28,701 nucleotides of DNA, taken from contig UZAN01039724.1 of the NCBI GenBank assembly GCA_900618425.1, positions 38,597 to 67,297 of the forward strand. Direction: 5' to 3'. Source of the stretch: Echinostoma caproni. Lineage: Eukaryota > Platyhelminthes > Trematoda > Plagiorchiida > Echinostomatidae. Position 1 is the first letter of the stretch; each line of letters begins with the position of its first letter. Shown here piece after piece: positions 21,301 to 28,701 of the stretch. The notes below the pieces were generated by a model. It worked only from the letters and a program-made list of their open reading frames with translations, was not told the DNA's origin and ran no database searches. A program made the translations under genes and the position numbers.

Positions 21301-22933
21301 GTTGGTTTTCTCACTGATGCGTTACTTCACAAGTAAAACTGGAGATTTTTGCATGCAGCGGGTTCGGGCTGTGAGGATTAGGTATCAGTACAGATTCGCC
21401 AGACCGACTTTGGAGCAGGCTAAAAGCGCATACCAACTGCCTTATTGCAACCAGTGTATGTGATCAGCCCTGAAACATTGACTGACTACTACACTAATTG
21501 ATATTCGTCAGTTCGTCAATGATGGAACGTGAATGATTTCAGTTTGATTTTTGCGGTACTAGTTTGCTACCATTGAAGAACAACTAACTATCGTCCGACT
21601 CATTACTAACTTCATCCTGTCAATGCCCAATGTGGTATAGCACTCCAAGTTTCATAAGGGGACAGCAAACCCTAGTGATTACGGGTTTCACTCATCTTAA
21701 GGCTCGGCGCAAGGCGTAAAATGTACCTCGTCGTAAATCACCGTTTTACATATGCTCTTTATATGCAGTAAGGCGTATCCCATATATTTCATGCAGAGTC
21801 ATTTAAAAGGCATCAGTGCGACTCATTAACTATTATGTAAAAACCGGCTTTCGAGCATTTGGAAGGTAAGTTGGATTATATCTTTGTGGTTTTCGTCTCC
21901 GTGACGCAAGTACTTCGCCGTAGAGAAGGCAGATCACCTGTGCCCGTGAGCCTAAGAGTACTTTTGAACATTTCGTACAAAAATGTTACACATTGCATTC
22001 CATGCCCGAACAGTGAACGTATATTTCGCGATACCTAACTCACTGGGGGTCTAAATTAAGGTATTTTGATAATGAAGGACATTTCAACTAAGTTGCGCCT
22101 AAGGGGTATCGCAAACCGGATTCACTGAATTTCACCTGTTGAAGACCGGTAGGCAGAATTCCGTTCCGTGTAGTCAGAATAGGCAACCCAGGGAATTTAA
22201 ATGCTTTTTGTTGTCAACCGTAGAACGTTTAGCAAGGTGCAAATTCGATCGTGCATACTGACTTATGGATTGAGGTGTATAGTTGTGAACTGTAGATAGA
22301 GAAATTTACGAACTGATTATCATTTTGTGTCATTATAAAGCTACTCATCGGGCGAGGGAGGGTAACGGTGATTACCGTCCGGTATATTTGACTATATTTT
22401 TTGTATAAATGAACATTCATTTCGATTTTTTGATGATTTTGTTTCCATTCTCTGCTATTCTATGGGTCGTCCGTTGCTGTCGTGAAGAGACCACTGGGAT
22501 ATTGTTATGAGTTTTTGTGTACCGTGTCATCAAATGTCCTGGTTCATCAAGAATTAATGATAGTTTTATTTCCTGTAATCCAATGCATGAGAGAACGAAA
22601 ACGGAAATCACAGGCAATTAACCATGAGTTGTTATGAAATTCACAGACATGGCCTAATTTGTAAAAGGCGGAACAAAAAANAAAAAATAAACAATCATGA
22701 TGAAACACACCTGAGTCGGAAGTGGTCTGTTCTGCCATTGCTACAGGGACCAGAAAAGCATTCATCAATTACATGAAATCAGATAAGAAGAGTGACAATA
22801 TCAGTGTACACAACACTCATCATAACTACAAATTTAAACATGCATTGCAGCAAGTTGTTTATAGCATGTACGATAGTAACAATAAGAAGGAGAATATAAA
22901 AATAAAACATACGCAGCAAAGATTTTGCCAATC
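354..22933 (-). CDS. Large micro-exon gene, about 30 symmetric phase-1 exons (gene span, partial)
   Basis: This is the span of a minus-strand gene of tiny exons, listed individually below. Accepted exons sum to about 1,350 nt (about 450 codons) over 22.6 kb. Each has an AG acceptor, usually after a T/C-rich tract, and a GT donor, mostly GTAAG or GTGAG. Every length is a multiple of three, every exon reads in phase 1, and no junction makes a stop codon. The product is unrecognised: the exons at 19547, 18812, 16389 and 15298 form a Cys-rich part, followed by about 350 mostly helix-like, Cys-poor residues with two N-glycosylation sequons (NAT, NTS). No membrane segment or signal peptide is visible. 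The 5' end was not found, the gene continues left of the window, and exons may be lost in the N gap. Introns hold only the repeats listed separately. The design matches micro-exon genes of schistosomes, whose products are secreted and varied by exon skipping; that role here is inference. Confidence 0.88.
413..472 (-). CDS. Micro-exon, 60 nt
   Basis: The acceptor is CTTTACTCTTTACAG and the donor GTGAGT. In phase 1 it encodes LQLTTQLAIKQLDRIISTS, probably helical. The junction codon with the preceding exon is GAA (Glu). Confidence 0.9.
1101..1160 (-). CDS. Micro-exon, 60 nt
   Basis: The acceptor is a long T tract ending GATTTTCAG and the donor GTGAGC. In phase 1 it encodes FELSTKVVNKNPCNEQFAL, with one Cys. 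Confidence 0.9.
1477..1636. repeat. Foldback (hairpin) repeat with arms of about 75 bp
   Basis: The left arm (about 1477-1548) and the right arm (about 1570-1636) are imperfect reverse complements over most of their length. The cores GCTAGGCAACA and TGTTGCCTAGC flank a short centre that contains AACTTCGGGA. Further paired blocks include GAGCTGGAAGTG with its partner CACTTTCAGCTC, and the TTGGTG and CACCAA ends. It lies in an intron of the micro-exon gene and codes for nothing I can see. It resembles a foldback element or MITE; the family is unknown to me. Confidence 0.8.
3062..3109 (-). CDS. Micro-exon, 48 nt
   Basis: The donor is a strong GTAAGT. The in-frame acceptor is AGTCAGTTCAG. A better-looking internal AG (TTTGATTCAG) would leave 13 nt and break the frame. 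In phase 1 it encodes AFMKDFTDLIQFDVQ. Confidence 0.72.
3855..3872 (-). CDS. Micro-exon, 18 nt
   Basis: The shortest firmly supported exon. The acceptor is TTTGTTTTACACAG and the donor GTAAGC. In phase 1 it encodes only GLSGR plus split codons at both ends. Confidence 0.82.
4646..4708 (-). CDS. Micro-exon, 63 nt
   Basis: The acceptor is TTTTGTTTTTCCTAACAG and the donor GTAAGT. In phase 1 it encodes FKRKDLYLRNIANTMDHKIK, basic and helix-like. A second AG 15 nt inside would also keep the frame and could give a 48 nt version. Confidence 0.86.
5170..5202 (-). CDS. Micro-exon, 33 nt
   Basis: The acceptor is TTTTGTCCTACTCCTGTAG and the donor GTATGT. In phase 1 it encodes DMGPALEIGR. The junction with the preceding exon gives another Asp. 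Confidence 0.87.
5840..5905 (-). CDS. Micro-exon, 66 nt
   Basis: The acceptor is CTCTCTAATTCAAG and the donor GTGAGT. In phase 1 it encodes 21 residues beginning FAYEAKVNTSDN and ending YGGYNRIVV. NTS is a possible N-glycosylation sequon. Confidence 0.87.
6296..6304 (-). CDS. Possible 9 nt micro-exon
   Basis: Nine bases lie between a good acceptor (AAAGTTTTTTAG) and a modest donor (GTGAAA after CAG). In phase 1 it would add Thr-Pro and split codons without disturbing the frame between the exons at 6441 and 5840. Such a short site can occur by chance. Confidence 0.33.
6441..6497 (-). CDS. Micro-exon, 57 nt
   Basis: The acceptor is ATCTATTTTACTAG and the donor GTAAGC. In phase 1 it encodes SDTNTQRTALALIEHDVI, helix-like. 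Confidence 0.9.
7112..7141 (-). CDS. Micro-exon, 30 nt
   Basis: The acceptor is AACTCCTTCCTCATAG and the donor GTAAGT. In phase 1 it encodes LTSLVESFE. Confidence 0.9.
7852..7887 (-). CDS. Micro-exon, 36 nt
   Basis: The acceptor is GATTTCTTTCAACAG and the donor GTAAGT. In phase 1 it encodes VNATSRFFTSP with an N-glycosylation sequon (NAT). A further candidate exon lies only 25 nt upstream in the gene. Confidence 0.9.
7913..7948 (-). CDS. Probable micro-exon, 36 nt, before a 25 nt intron
   Basis: The donor is GTAAGC and the acceptor AAGTTACCCAG, whose pyrimidine tract is weak. In phase 1 it encodes MLQRHLVTYNR. It has the same length as the next exon and is separated from it by 25 nt. If both are spliced in, that intron is unusually short; if not, the two may be alternatives. 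Confidence 0.58.
8139..8201 (-). CDS. Micro-exon, 63 nt
   Basis: The acceptor is ATTTTTATTTTTCACTTCAG and the donor GTAAGT. In phase 1 it encodes ILKNDLFLRSADDVALLSLQ, amphipathic and helix-like. Confidence 0.88.
9613..9675 (-). CDS. Micro-exon, 63 nt
   Basis: The acceptor is CTAACACTTTTCAG and the donor GTAAGT. In phase 1 it encodes YVRLLGAVMGKVSNYLCKTE. The intron to the preceding exon is 148 nt. Confidence 0.92.
9824..9877 (-). CDS. Micro-exon, 54 nt
   Basis: The acceptor is ATCAATTTCTTCATAG and the donor GTAAGT. In phase 1 it encodes RSGDCEDASRLLIKTAQ, with one Cys. Confidence 0.92.
10807..10863 (-). CDS. Micro-exon, 57 nt
   Basis: The acceptor is TTATTCTTTCTCATTTAG and the donor GTGAGT. 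In phase 1 it encodes ISETARFARILDYNIRMA, helix-like. Confidence 0.92.
11999..12046 (-). CDS. Micro-exon, 48 nt
   Basis: The acceptor is AATTTTCCCTGTTCACAG and the donor GTGAGC. In phase 1 it encodes PCARPVLRIHEAIVA. Confidence 0.91.
12518..12577 (-). CDS. Micro-exon, 60 nt
   Basis: The acceptor is CATTTCTCTTTTCAG and the donor GTACGC. In phase 1 it encodes AQLYSLLFRRNANRFLNGR, arginine-rich. Confidence 0.9.
12774..12806 (-). CDS. Possible micro-exon, 33 nt
   Basis: The donor is excellent (CTAG followed by GTAAGTAAAT), but the in-frame acceptor (ACATAAAAG) lacks a pyrimidine tract. In phase 1 it encodes QFNMNCMPSL. A nearer AG would give 28 nt and break the frame. Confidence 0.45.
13373..13387 (-). 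CDS. Possible 15 nt micro-exon
   Basis: The acceptor CCCCGACTTACCTAAG is fair and the donor GTATAT modest. In phase 1 it would encode SDCP. The junctions on either side create no stop. Confidence 0.3.
13664..13678 (-). CDS. Possible 15 nt micro-exon
   Basis: The acceptor is very good (CTATTTTTATTATCAG) but the donor GTATCA is weak. In phase 1 it would encode TVDE with no stop at its junctions. Confidence 0.33.
14132..14152 (-). CDS. Micro-exon, 21 nt
   Basis: The acceptor is CACTTCGTCTCCTTACAG and the donor GTAAGT. In phase 1 it encodes LESLLN. It is one of three exons packed within 220 bp, and the intron before it is 30 nt. Confidence 0.82.
14183..14245 (-). CDS. Probable micro-exon, 63 nt
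   Basis: The donor GTAAGT is strong. The acceptor (GTTTTATGATGAGAG) is purine-rich just before the AG and therefore weak. In phase 1 it encodes GYLRIQYHFAIFLYTNCPKH, the most hydrophobic exon of the gene. It sits between introns of 30 and 49 nt. Confidence 0.62.
14295..14351 (-). CDS. Micro-exon, 57 nt
   Basis: The acceptor is CTTTTTCTTTAACAG and the donor GTATGT. In phase 1 it encodes IEYTERLTRGAQCTKVYN. Confidence 0.91.
14887..14943 (-). CDS. Micro-exon, 57 nt
   Basis: The acceptor follows a long pyrimidine tract ending CATTTCCTTACAG, and the donor is GTGAGT. In phase 1 it encodes INVVTPVCFEQAKLETQK. Confidence 0.93.
15298..15330 (-). CDS. Micro-exon, 33 nt
   Basis: The acceptor is CTATTATTCTATTCAG and the donor GTAAGT. 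In phase 1 it encodes CAPFRGHYLS, the last exon of the Cys-rich part. Confidence 0.9.
16389..16418 (-). CDS. Micro-exon, 30 nt, CC and polyproline
   Basis: The acceptor is TTATTATTTTTTGTAG and the donor GTACGT. In phase 1 it encodes LTCCEPPPP, a Cys pair followed by a proline run. Confidence 0.88.
17733..18476. other. Assembly gap, 744 N
   Basis: A run of undetermined bases lies inside an intron, or hides exons, between the micro-exons at 18812 and 16389. Those two exons can join directly in frame (junction AGT, Ser), so no exon is required here, but symmetric exons could be hidden without leaving a trace in the frame. The apparent long ORFs across the gap are artefacts. Confidence 0.99.
18812..18886 (-). 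CDS. Exon, 75 nt, six-cysteine module
   Basis: The longest exon. The acceptor is CTGTTTTTCAAACAG and the donor GTAAGT. In phase 1 it encodes 24 residues beginning CTCSCDKDIKNW and ending ASPCSTCNKCRM. The six Cys have spacing C-x-C-x-C, then C-x2-C-x2-C. Joined to the previous exon (ending PCG) through a Ser codon it makes CGSCTCSC, which resembles metal-binding or disulfide-dense modules. I do not recognise a named domain. Confidence 0.92.
   Translation of the reverse strand, partial: LALAVVTKTSKTGLHRAPHVTNAE
19547..19576 (-). CDS. Micro-exon, 30 nt
   Basis: The acceptor is TTAATTCTCGTTTAG and the donor GTAAGT. In phase 1 it encodes PSDANKPCG and leads into the six-cysteine exon. Confidence 0.9.
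21186..21209 (-). CDS. Micro-exon, 24 nt
   Basis: The acceptor is TATCCTACTTTTCAG and the donor GTGAGT. In phase 1 it encodes DLVSALL. Phase 0 would end in TAA, so this exon itself supports phase 1. Confidence 0.85.
   Translation of the reverse strand: MIWSVHC
22711..22740 (-). CDS. Micro-exon, 30 nt, with a possible start codon
   Basis: The acceptor is CTTTTCTGGTCCCTGTAG and the donor GTGTGT. In phase 1 it encodes MAEQTTSDS. The ATG lies in a CAATGG context and could serve as a start if upstream exons are untranslated, but the frame is also open through the exon before it. Confidence 0.8.
22913..22933 (-). CDS. Micro-exon, 21 nt, most 5' exon found
   Basis: The acceptor is TGCTTTATTTACAG and the donor GTATGT. 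In phase 1 it encodes LAKSLL, which would fit the end of a hydrophobic leader or an ordinary helix. The acceptor shows that another exon lies further upstream (higher coordinates). Confidence 0.68.
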
Positions 22934-25900
22934 CTGTAAATAAAGCAGCATTTGAGTCAGCTTTAAACCTTTGGGAAAATCGATTTGGATTTGCGTGATA
23001 TCAGTTTGATAAAAAAGATTTTTCTACGTAACTGGATACTCATGCATATTCTGTAACTAGGGAGAAATTCTCATCTAGCCATTGGACAAATTTAAAATAC
23101 CATGGACGCATTAAGCATTCGGTACCTGTTGCTTAAATTCCGAAATGCCTTCAAAGCTTTCAGCTACAAACAAGCCTGCCAACTGTAATGTTTATGTTTG
23201 ACACTGTGATCAATTGCACTGTTATCCTCCCTTTTGTGTAGTAAAATATATTTACTGTTATGAATTAGCTGGGTTACGATAAACTAAAAACAAGGTGACT
23301 TGACAGATCGCATTGTTCTCTTTTTTGACATTTCCAAACAGGGCTCTTCCAATGATAACAATTCGCTCCAAAGATTCCCTTCCTAATTCAGACAGATCTT
23401 CATATGCGTGGAATAATTTGAGCGGTAAAGTGTAGACTCACCCTGAAAAACCTTATTTTATCGATCAAGATACGTTTTGGTTTTTCTAGGATAACGATCA
23501 ATGCAGTTCGAAGAAAGCGAATATAGATCACGTGATAAGAAGGTCTCGATATGAAGGTCACTGGAAGAGAAATACCAGTGACCGATCTTCCTGGTCAGAG
23601 TGTGGTATGCATTGACCATATCATTCATAGGGGAGGCACAGGGTCCTATAATGAGTGAAACTGGGTGAAACAGAGCGAATCAACAAACTAACGTTGCCGT
23701 GTGTGTACAGATACTAAACTATTATTATTTTACAAGTTATTTTGTGGAAGTGCAGTGACCAAGAAATTGGGTCAGATGATAAGGATCAAATACCAAAAAC
23801 ATAACATAAATAGTGTCTAAGTGTTCTCTGGCGAACAACCAAAATCCGAGAGATTCTGGTCTCGGAATAGCAATTAGTATTTGGGAAAATCTCTCCCATC
23901 GATTCTTCCTCTTTGAGCATTGGGACTTGCGGACAGTGAATCGTCTTAGACTATCTATCTTACTCAAACTTCACTAAAAAATACTTCATCGGGCGATGTT
24001 TTCCATTAGTGTATCTCATTTAAAACCCTCAAACTGATTGAAATAAGGTTAGTTAATGGCACAGTTAGGATGTGGTGAATATAAAGGTAAAAATGTGAAG
24101 CTTCGTTCTCCTCATAAACGGCAGAATGGCTTTGAGTATATGGTTAAAATGGAAACAGCAAAGCGAGGGTATTACTGACTACTATTTTTTGCATGCGTTT
24201 AACCTGCTTAACAGTATAAACATAAAATATTTTGTTTGCAAAATTAAATTATGATTATTGATCTATTGTGTTTATTCAAGTTACTATATGCATCACGTTG
24301 GTCCTAACGGCAGCACAAAATAACGTGGTATTCTTGCGAGAATAAGGTCAAATTTATGTAAAGTAAGTGAACAGAAAAAGAAAGTAAAATCGATAAAAGT
24401 TGAAGATCTTCATTCTGAATGGATTAATACAAAAGATCAACGGTCCCCGATGCGCATTCGTTCTGTTCTAATTTCTTGTCCAAAGTCGTAACCACTTGTT
24501 ACCTCTTGAAAAATACAAATTTTACAAACATCATTCGGATCTTCTCTGATGAGAAGCCTCAAATTCTAGGAATCAAGGCTTTATTAGAAGTCTCCAGAAA
24601 TCTTTGAAGGATTGCGCTAATGATGGTCAACAAAAGATGTTGCGCGTGTAATCCACAGAGTAGATTTAGGGAATGCAAGAAATAGGCCTCTGATGATCGA
24701 CTGACTGTATCGTCCAGATAAATGAAATTAGAGATGTTAAGAAAGACTGGGGGAGTCTACTTAGTTAAAGTTAAGCATTTTCGCCGATGGTAGAGGTATT
24801 ATTCGTTTAAATAAAATCTTATGTTATGAAAATATATGCATCTGTATTGGAAATCCACATCCGAATACACATTAAATCAAGGCATTAAAGAAGCTTAAGG
24901 TCACGGAATAAGCCCATTGGTAAAAACAGAATAGAGATTGCAAGTGAATATGGAAATTCGGTGACTTCATTCTCAAATCAATGCAGGATGTTAAAATCAC
25001 ACCCCATCACAAGCAAAGTAGCATTCATTTACAACGAACGAAGGATAAAGGGGTGGGAGAGAAATATCTTATTTGATTGGTGGTACAGAAAAAGCTGCAG
25101 TGGGTATATATTTCGTCTGCAATTTGGTGGTGGGAGAGGAAAAGTCTGGTTGCATACCAATGGTCAATTATCTTGGATCATTTCTAGGACCGCATGATCC
25201 ACTTTCTCATTTGGAAAGTGATGCATGGGCAAATTTTCATGCAGCTTACAGATTAGACTTAGCACTTTTTCCATTGTCCCCATCCTGATCGATGTTTGTG
25301 TGTGGGGGGGGGGACAACAAATAGTGGGGAATGTCACTCGATGTTAGCAGAGAGTGTTTTCTAAAATGAGGGAGCCGTGATTTATCATGAAATGGTTCCA
25401 TTCCTTTTATCCTTTAGCCACAGTGTGGTGATACCAACCTTTACTCGATACAGCACAATCCAACTTTTGCAAGCCTGTTGGGCCATCGCTCGCTCTTCTC
25501 AGCACTGGTCTCCGGAGTCGAGTGGATGAATTCTCTTAGATGATGAAACTAAATTAGGTCGAACCGGCTGACCAGTGATTCCCAGCTTTTCAGTTTACGC
25601 TTCATTTCACTGTACACGACGAAATTCACTATATAATTGAATCAAGTTCTACACTGTTATCATGTAGTTTGACTACATCAAAAGTAACCGCCAGTGGAAA
25701 TTACTGGATTCGACAATAATTCAAGCAGTAACCCTGTAGGCTGAGAATCCAATTCCTACATGAGGGACTGCACGATCGAAAGTTTTGCGTGAATTGCGGA
25801 AAACGTCTATATGAACCATGTTTTGATGCAATTTAATCCGTGCAGAATACAAGCGAGACAATTGAGAATGATGAGAGTTGGGCGAGAACATATCCAGAAA

Positions 25901-27483
25901 TAGCCAAGCATTAGGCAGCTTTTGAGTAGCGTCATGAGACCCATACTATTGATCAGTTGATTTACATTATCTTTAGAGCGAATCTTTGGTTTACAGTAGA
26001 TCCGATTTCATCGAAAGCACTCGATTGGAGGTAACAGATAGCTAACAGTCATCCCATATCCCTGACCTTCAGTTTTGACTATCAGTCATTAAACTCGACA
26101 TTCATGCAAAATGAACTGGTTACACTGTGCAAGCCTGTTTACTACAGTGCTGACACAGACACTTCGTAGTCATGAGGACTGTGGTTCAAAACCCTGAACT
26201 ACTCGATAGAGATGAGTCGTTGTTTAGTAGTTTTAGGAACAAAGTCCGAATCTACATAGTGGTTCCCAGGTGTCCGAACGATGATCAATCAAAGGCAATT
26301 TTATCTTGCGCTGTTTCATGCATGCAGTTGGCTCACAGTTTGGGAATAGATTTCCTTACTGCGCCCAAACCTTATTCCTCCGTCCGGTCACTGTCTGCTT
26401 ATAACTGATAAGTAATGAACTGGTCTCGCAGAATTGTTTGTTCCTGCTTTTAGTATAATCAGATCAACTCCCATAATCGGAATAAATTGGTTAAGACAAT
26501 GCGCGATCCGCTGTGATTCACATAATTCACTCTCTTCTTTCAAAGACCGAAAATCACGCGGTACGTAGTAAAGAGGCGTGGAACGTTGTCATTTCTGATC
26601 AAGCTTACGCTAAGCTATTGCCACGTTTTATTCCGAAGAGTACTTACTGCTAATTAGCAGAGTCTACAAACCAACACGTTTGGATTCATTAGATTTACCC
26701 GATACAAGCGGGGTCAGGACGGACTAGACCGCGACAGAACAGTCAATAGCACCAAATCGATTGATCCAAGTCAGAAAACTAACGCTTTGTAGGCTACCGA
26801 CTAGTTAGTAACAATAGAAACAGCGAATCGGAATATCGCATGAAGATTAACGCATTTAATCGATCGACCTGTGAGCTATCATGAACTCTGACAGTGAAAT
26901 TGATTTAAAAATACTGAATTTTATGTTAGTATAATGTTTAAAATGCAATGAACAAAGTTATTGAGCTTCTAAATATCAATTAAACAATTAGATAATCGCG
27001 GATTATTCTAACCGTCAATCAATGTTTACGTATGCATAATGATTATCCTCCAAGCAAACACCTACTCGTTTTTTGCAATTTTAGTAACATGACATACGTA
27101 ACAAATCTCAAAGCGCAATGCACGCTAATGTGATCGGTAATAACTGCTAGCAAGCAGAGGGTGAATCAGAATATGGTAAGCAACTTCCCAATGCAATTTG
27201 TCCTGGAAAGTAAATATTTGACTGCTTCAATCGTGTTCTGTGTTGTGTTAATAAACCTACAGTTATATTTATCCCATAGAGCAAACTCATACAATTTGAA
27301 CATCTCATGTTTCATCTGAAGCAACGAACTTCACACGGCTCTTGTTTCAGAAGTCATGTAACCGTCAGTCGATTTCTATCAAACGTTCTAACCATTCCCC
27401 ATGAAGTCATCGACGCCGTGTTTCCATAATTTTCCCCGCTGTGGTCAACTACTTAGATTGACTCTATTGATCCCAACAGACGT
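22934..27483. other. No gene supported; upstream flank of the micro-exon gene
   Basis: About 4.5 kb of AT-rich DNA without an ORF, RNA gene or further symmetric micro-exon I can defend. It must contain or adjoin the missing 5' exons if the gene starts in this window. It holds a perfect 9 bp inverted repeat (23556-23583), a run of ten G at 25304-25313 and anonymous, probably decayed repeat DNA. Short open frames near 24961-25288 on the plus strand show no recognisable domain. Confidence 0.6.
23556..23583. repeat. Short perfect inverted repeat
   Basis: GGTCACTGG and CCAGTGACC form a 9 bp stem around a 10 base loop. No T-run follows on either strand and no gene adjoins, so a terminator or RNA role is not supported. 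Confidence 0.6.
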
Positions 27484-27987
27484 TGTGACATGCCTCAGTC
27501 ACTGAATGATTTCACGCCAATAAAAAGTCCACAAAAAATCGTAAGAACATTCACTAAACCAAGACCGTGACCATTCTCGACACAATTATTCTCTTCCTAA
27601 TAAACCGAACTACAGTGTGGGATGATGTGGTGATCCCGACTTCCGTGACCGCAATCCATGCACGACTAGGTACAGTTTCATGTCATCCAATCACCGTTCA
27701 CGAAGCTCGACTAATGGTACAAAGGTCAAACATGACATCCGAGTTAACGCATATGATACGTCGGTGCAAACGGTTACGTGATCAGAGGATGCTCGCTCAA
27801 CCAATGATATGGACTATTACATTGTATAAAACATGATCCAATTCCATCAATAAACATAAGCATTTGCTGCTATCAATTCCTCGTGTGTTTCATTGATGTC
27901 CGCAGTTCGGGTTGGAGCCAATTCAGTTCTGAGCAGTACAGTCCGGATTCTAGTATTCCTAACTTCAATACTATTCCGATTACTACA
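27484..27987 (+). repeat. Putative 5' LTR of a Ty3/gypsy element
   Basis: About 504 bp beginning TGTGACATG and ending CTACA, immediately before the gag region. Inside are a TATA box (TATAAAA, 27825-27831) and, 17 bases later, AATAAA (27849-27854), followed by about 130 bp to the end. That order fits U3-R-U5. The boundaries are inferred from TG...CA ends and the start of gag, because the 3' LTR lies outside the window. A short ORF inside the LTR (27567-27836) is not a gene. Confidence 0.6.
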
Positions 27988-28002
27988 ATTTGGCGTCGCG
28001 TC
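27988..28002 (+). promoter_or_regulatory. Candidate tRNA primer binding site
   Basis: Directly after the putative LTR end comes ATTTGGCGTCGCGTC and then the gag ATG. A TGG-initial stretch here, complementary to a tRNA CCA end, is where minus-strand priming occurs in this class. I cannot assign the tRNA with confidence. Confidence 0.4.
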
Positions 28003-28701
28003 ATGGAGATTCCTGTCATTGAACCATTGGACCTGCACAACAGCCCATCTGAAATCGAAGACTTCATAGAACGTTTCGAATTATGGTGCAGCTTCCGGAT
28101 AGAGGGAATGCAAAATCAGCCGGTCCTATTTTTGACGTTGGGCGGCCGAGAGCTGTATTCCCTGGTGAAGAATCTATCGTTCCCGAATTTTGCTGCTGAA
28201 TCGCCGTTCGAGAAGTTGAAATCCCTAATACTGGACCACATTCGCCCAGTGGATTTTTAGGCCACTGAACGGGGCAAATTCAACTCAATGATCAGAGCTG
28301 TCAACATGCCGTACCGTGAGTTCATTCTCCAGTTGAACAAACAGTCGTCAAAATGCAACTATGGTGACCGATTGGAAGAACAACTTTGCGACCGTCTCAT
28401 TTCTGGAATCAACAACATCTCATTACAACGTAAGATGTTGGAAAAGGAAGATATCATGTTTGCTGAGGCTCGAAAAATCTGTGAGAAAAATGACGATTTG
28501 TGTGCTGCCACAAATGCGGTTACTCCTGTGTTATTCCATCGGTGATCAACGAAACCCTTAAGTGACGCACCCAATGTTCATAATTCAAGCCGAACACAAC
28601 CGAAGGCTGCGACCAACCGCTGCCTTTCATATGGTGAATACCATTTTAGTTCGACTTGTCGATTCCATAATGCCACTTGCCATGCATGCGGTAAGACGGG
28701 C
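28003..28701 (+). pseudogene. gag: Ty3/gypsy (CsRn1-like) gag, two stops, cut by window edge
   Basis: One frame from ATG 28003 to the window end encodes an LTR-retrotransposon Gag. The capsid-like part includes EDFIERFELWCSF, MPYREFILQLNKQSSKC and YGDRLEEQLCDRLISGIN, and is followed by LEKEDIMFAEARKICEK. From 28621 a zinc-knuckle segment reads CLSYGEYHFSSTCRF and then CHACGKTG at the edge. The reading is broken by TAG at 28258-28260 and TGA at 28543-28545, with similarity continuing in the same frame after each, so this is a decayed copy rather than a frameshifted one. The first knuckle has Tyr where a second Cys is usual. The resemblance to trematode CsRn1-type Gag is from memory of the family; pol would lie to the right. 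Confidence 0.9.

Noticed and set aside
23166..23180. 15 nt minus-strand unit encoding GRLV
   Set aside because: The donor GTAGCT is poor and the junction with the next exon would be TGA.
24961..25288. Overlapping plus-strand ORFs of 71-78 codons
   Set aside because: No domain, no splice context, and two frames open at once; treated as chance.
27567..27836. Plus-strand ORF of 89 codons
   Set aside because: It lies wholly inside the putative LTR and covers the TATA box region.

Overview
The window looks like nuclear DNA of a parasitic flatworm, most likely a digenean trematode. It is AT-rich, has no long uninterrupted gene, carries an assembly gap (17733-18476) and is scattered with worn repeats. 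Its right edge has a Ty3/gypsy Gag of the type I associate with the CsRn1 group of trematode LTR retrotransposons. Its left edge has the reverse-transcriptase core of a non-LTR retrotransposon. The species cannot be fixed from the sequence.

The main content is one large minus-strand gene read from about 22.9 kb down to 0.35 kb and running off the left edge. It consists of about 30 tiny exons of 18-75 nt (most 21-66), each between a polypyrimidine-AG acceptor and a GT donor. Every accepted exon has a length divisible by three and begins and ends in phase 1 (two leading bases, one trailing base). Joined in order they give one open frame of about 450 codons, and none of the junction codons is a stop. 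This is the architecture of the micro-exon genes (MEGs) known from schistosomes, in which symmetric exons can be skipped without a frameshift. This gene is long for that class and mixes true micro-exons (18-36 nt) with a recurrent 48-66 nt class. I do not recognise the protein. Its first third is cysteine-rich (10 Cys across four consecutive exons) and the rest looks helical and Cys-poor. The first exon, any signal peptide and the 3' end were not found.

Region by region: 1-377 is a minus-strand LINE fragment whose edge coincides with the last visible micro-exon. 354-22933 is the micro-exon gene with introns from 25 nt to over 2 kb, containing a foldback repeat at 1477-1636 and the N gap. 22934-27483 has no gene I can support. 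27484-28701 is the 5' LTR and a broken gag of an LTR retrotransposon, cut by the window edge. I see no CRISPR array, rRNA or convincing tRNA, and the short six-frame ORFs outside these features look like chance or repeat-derived.
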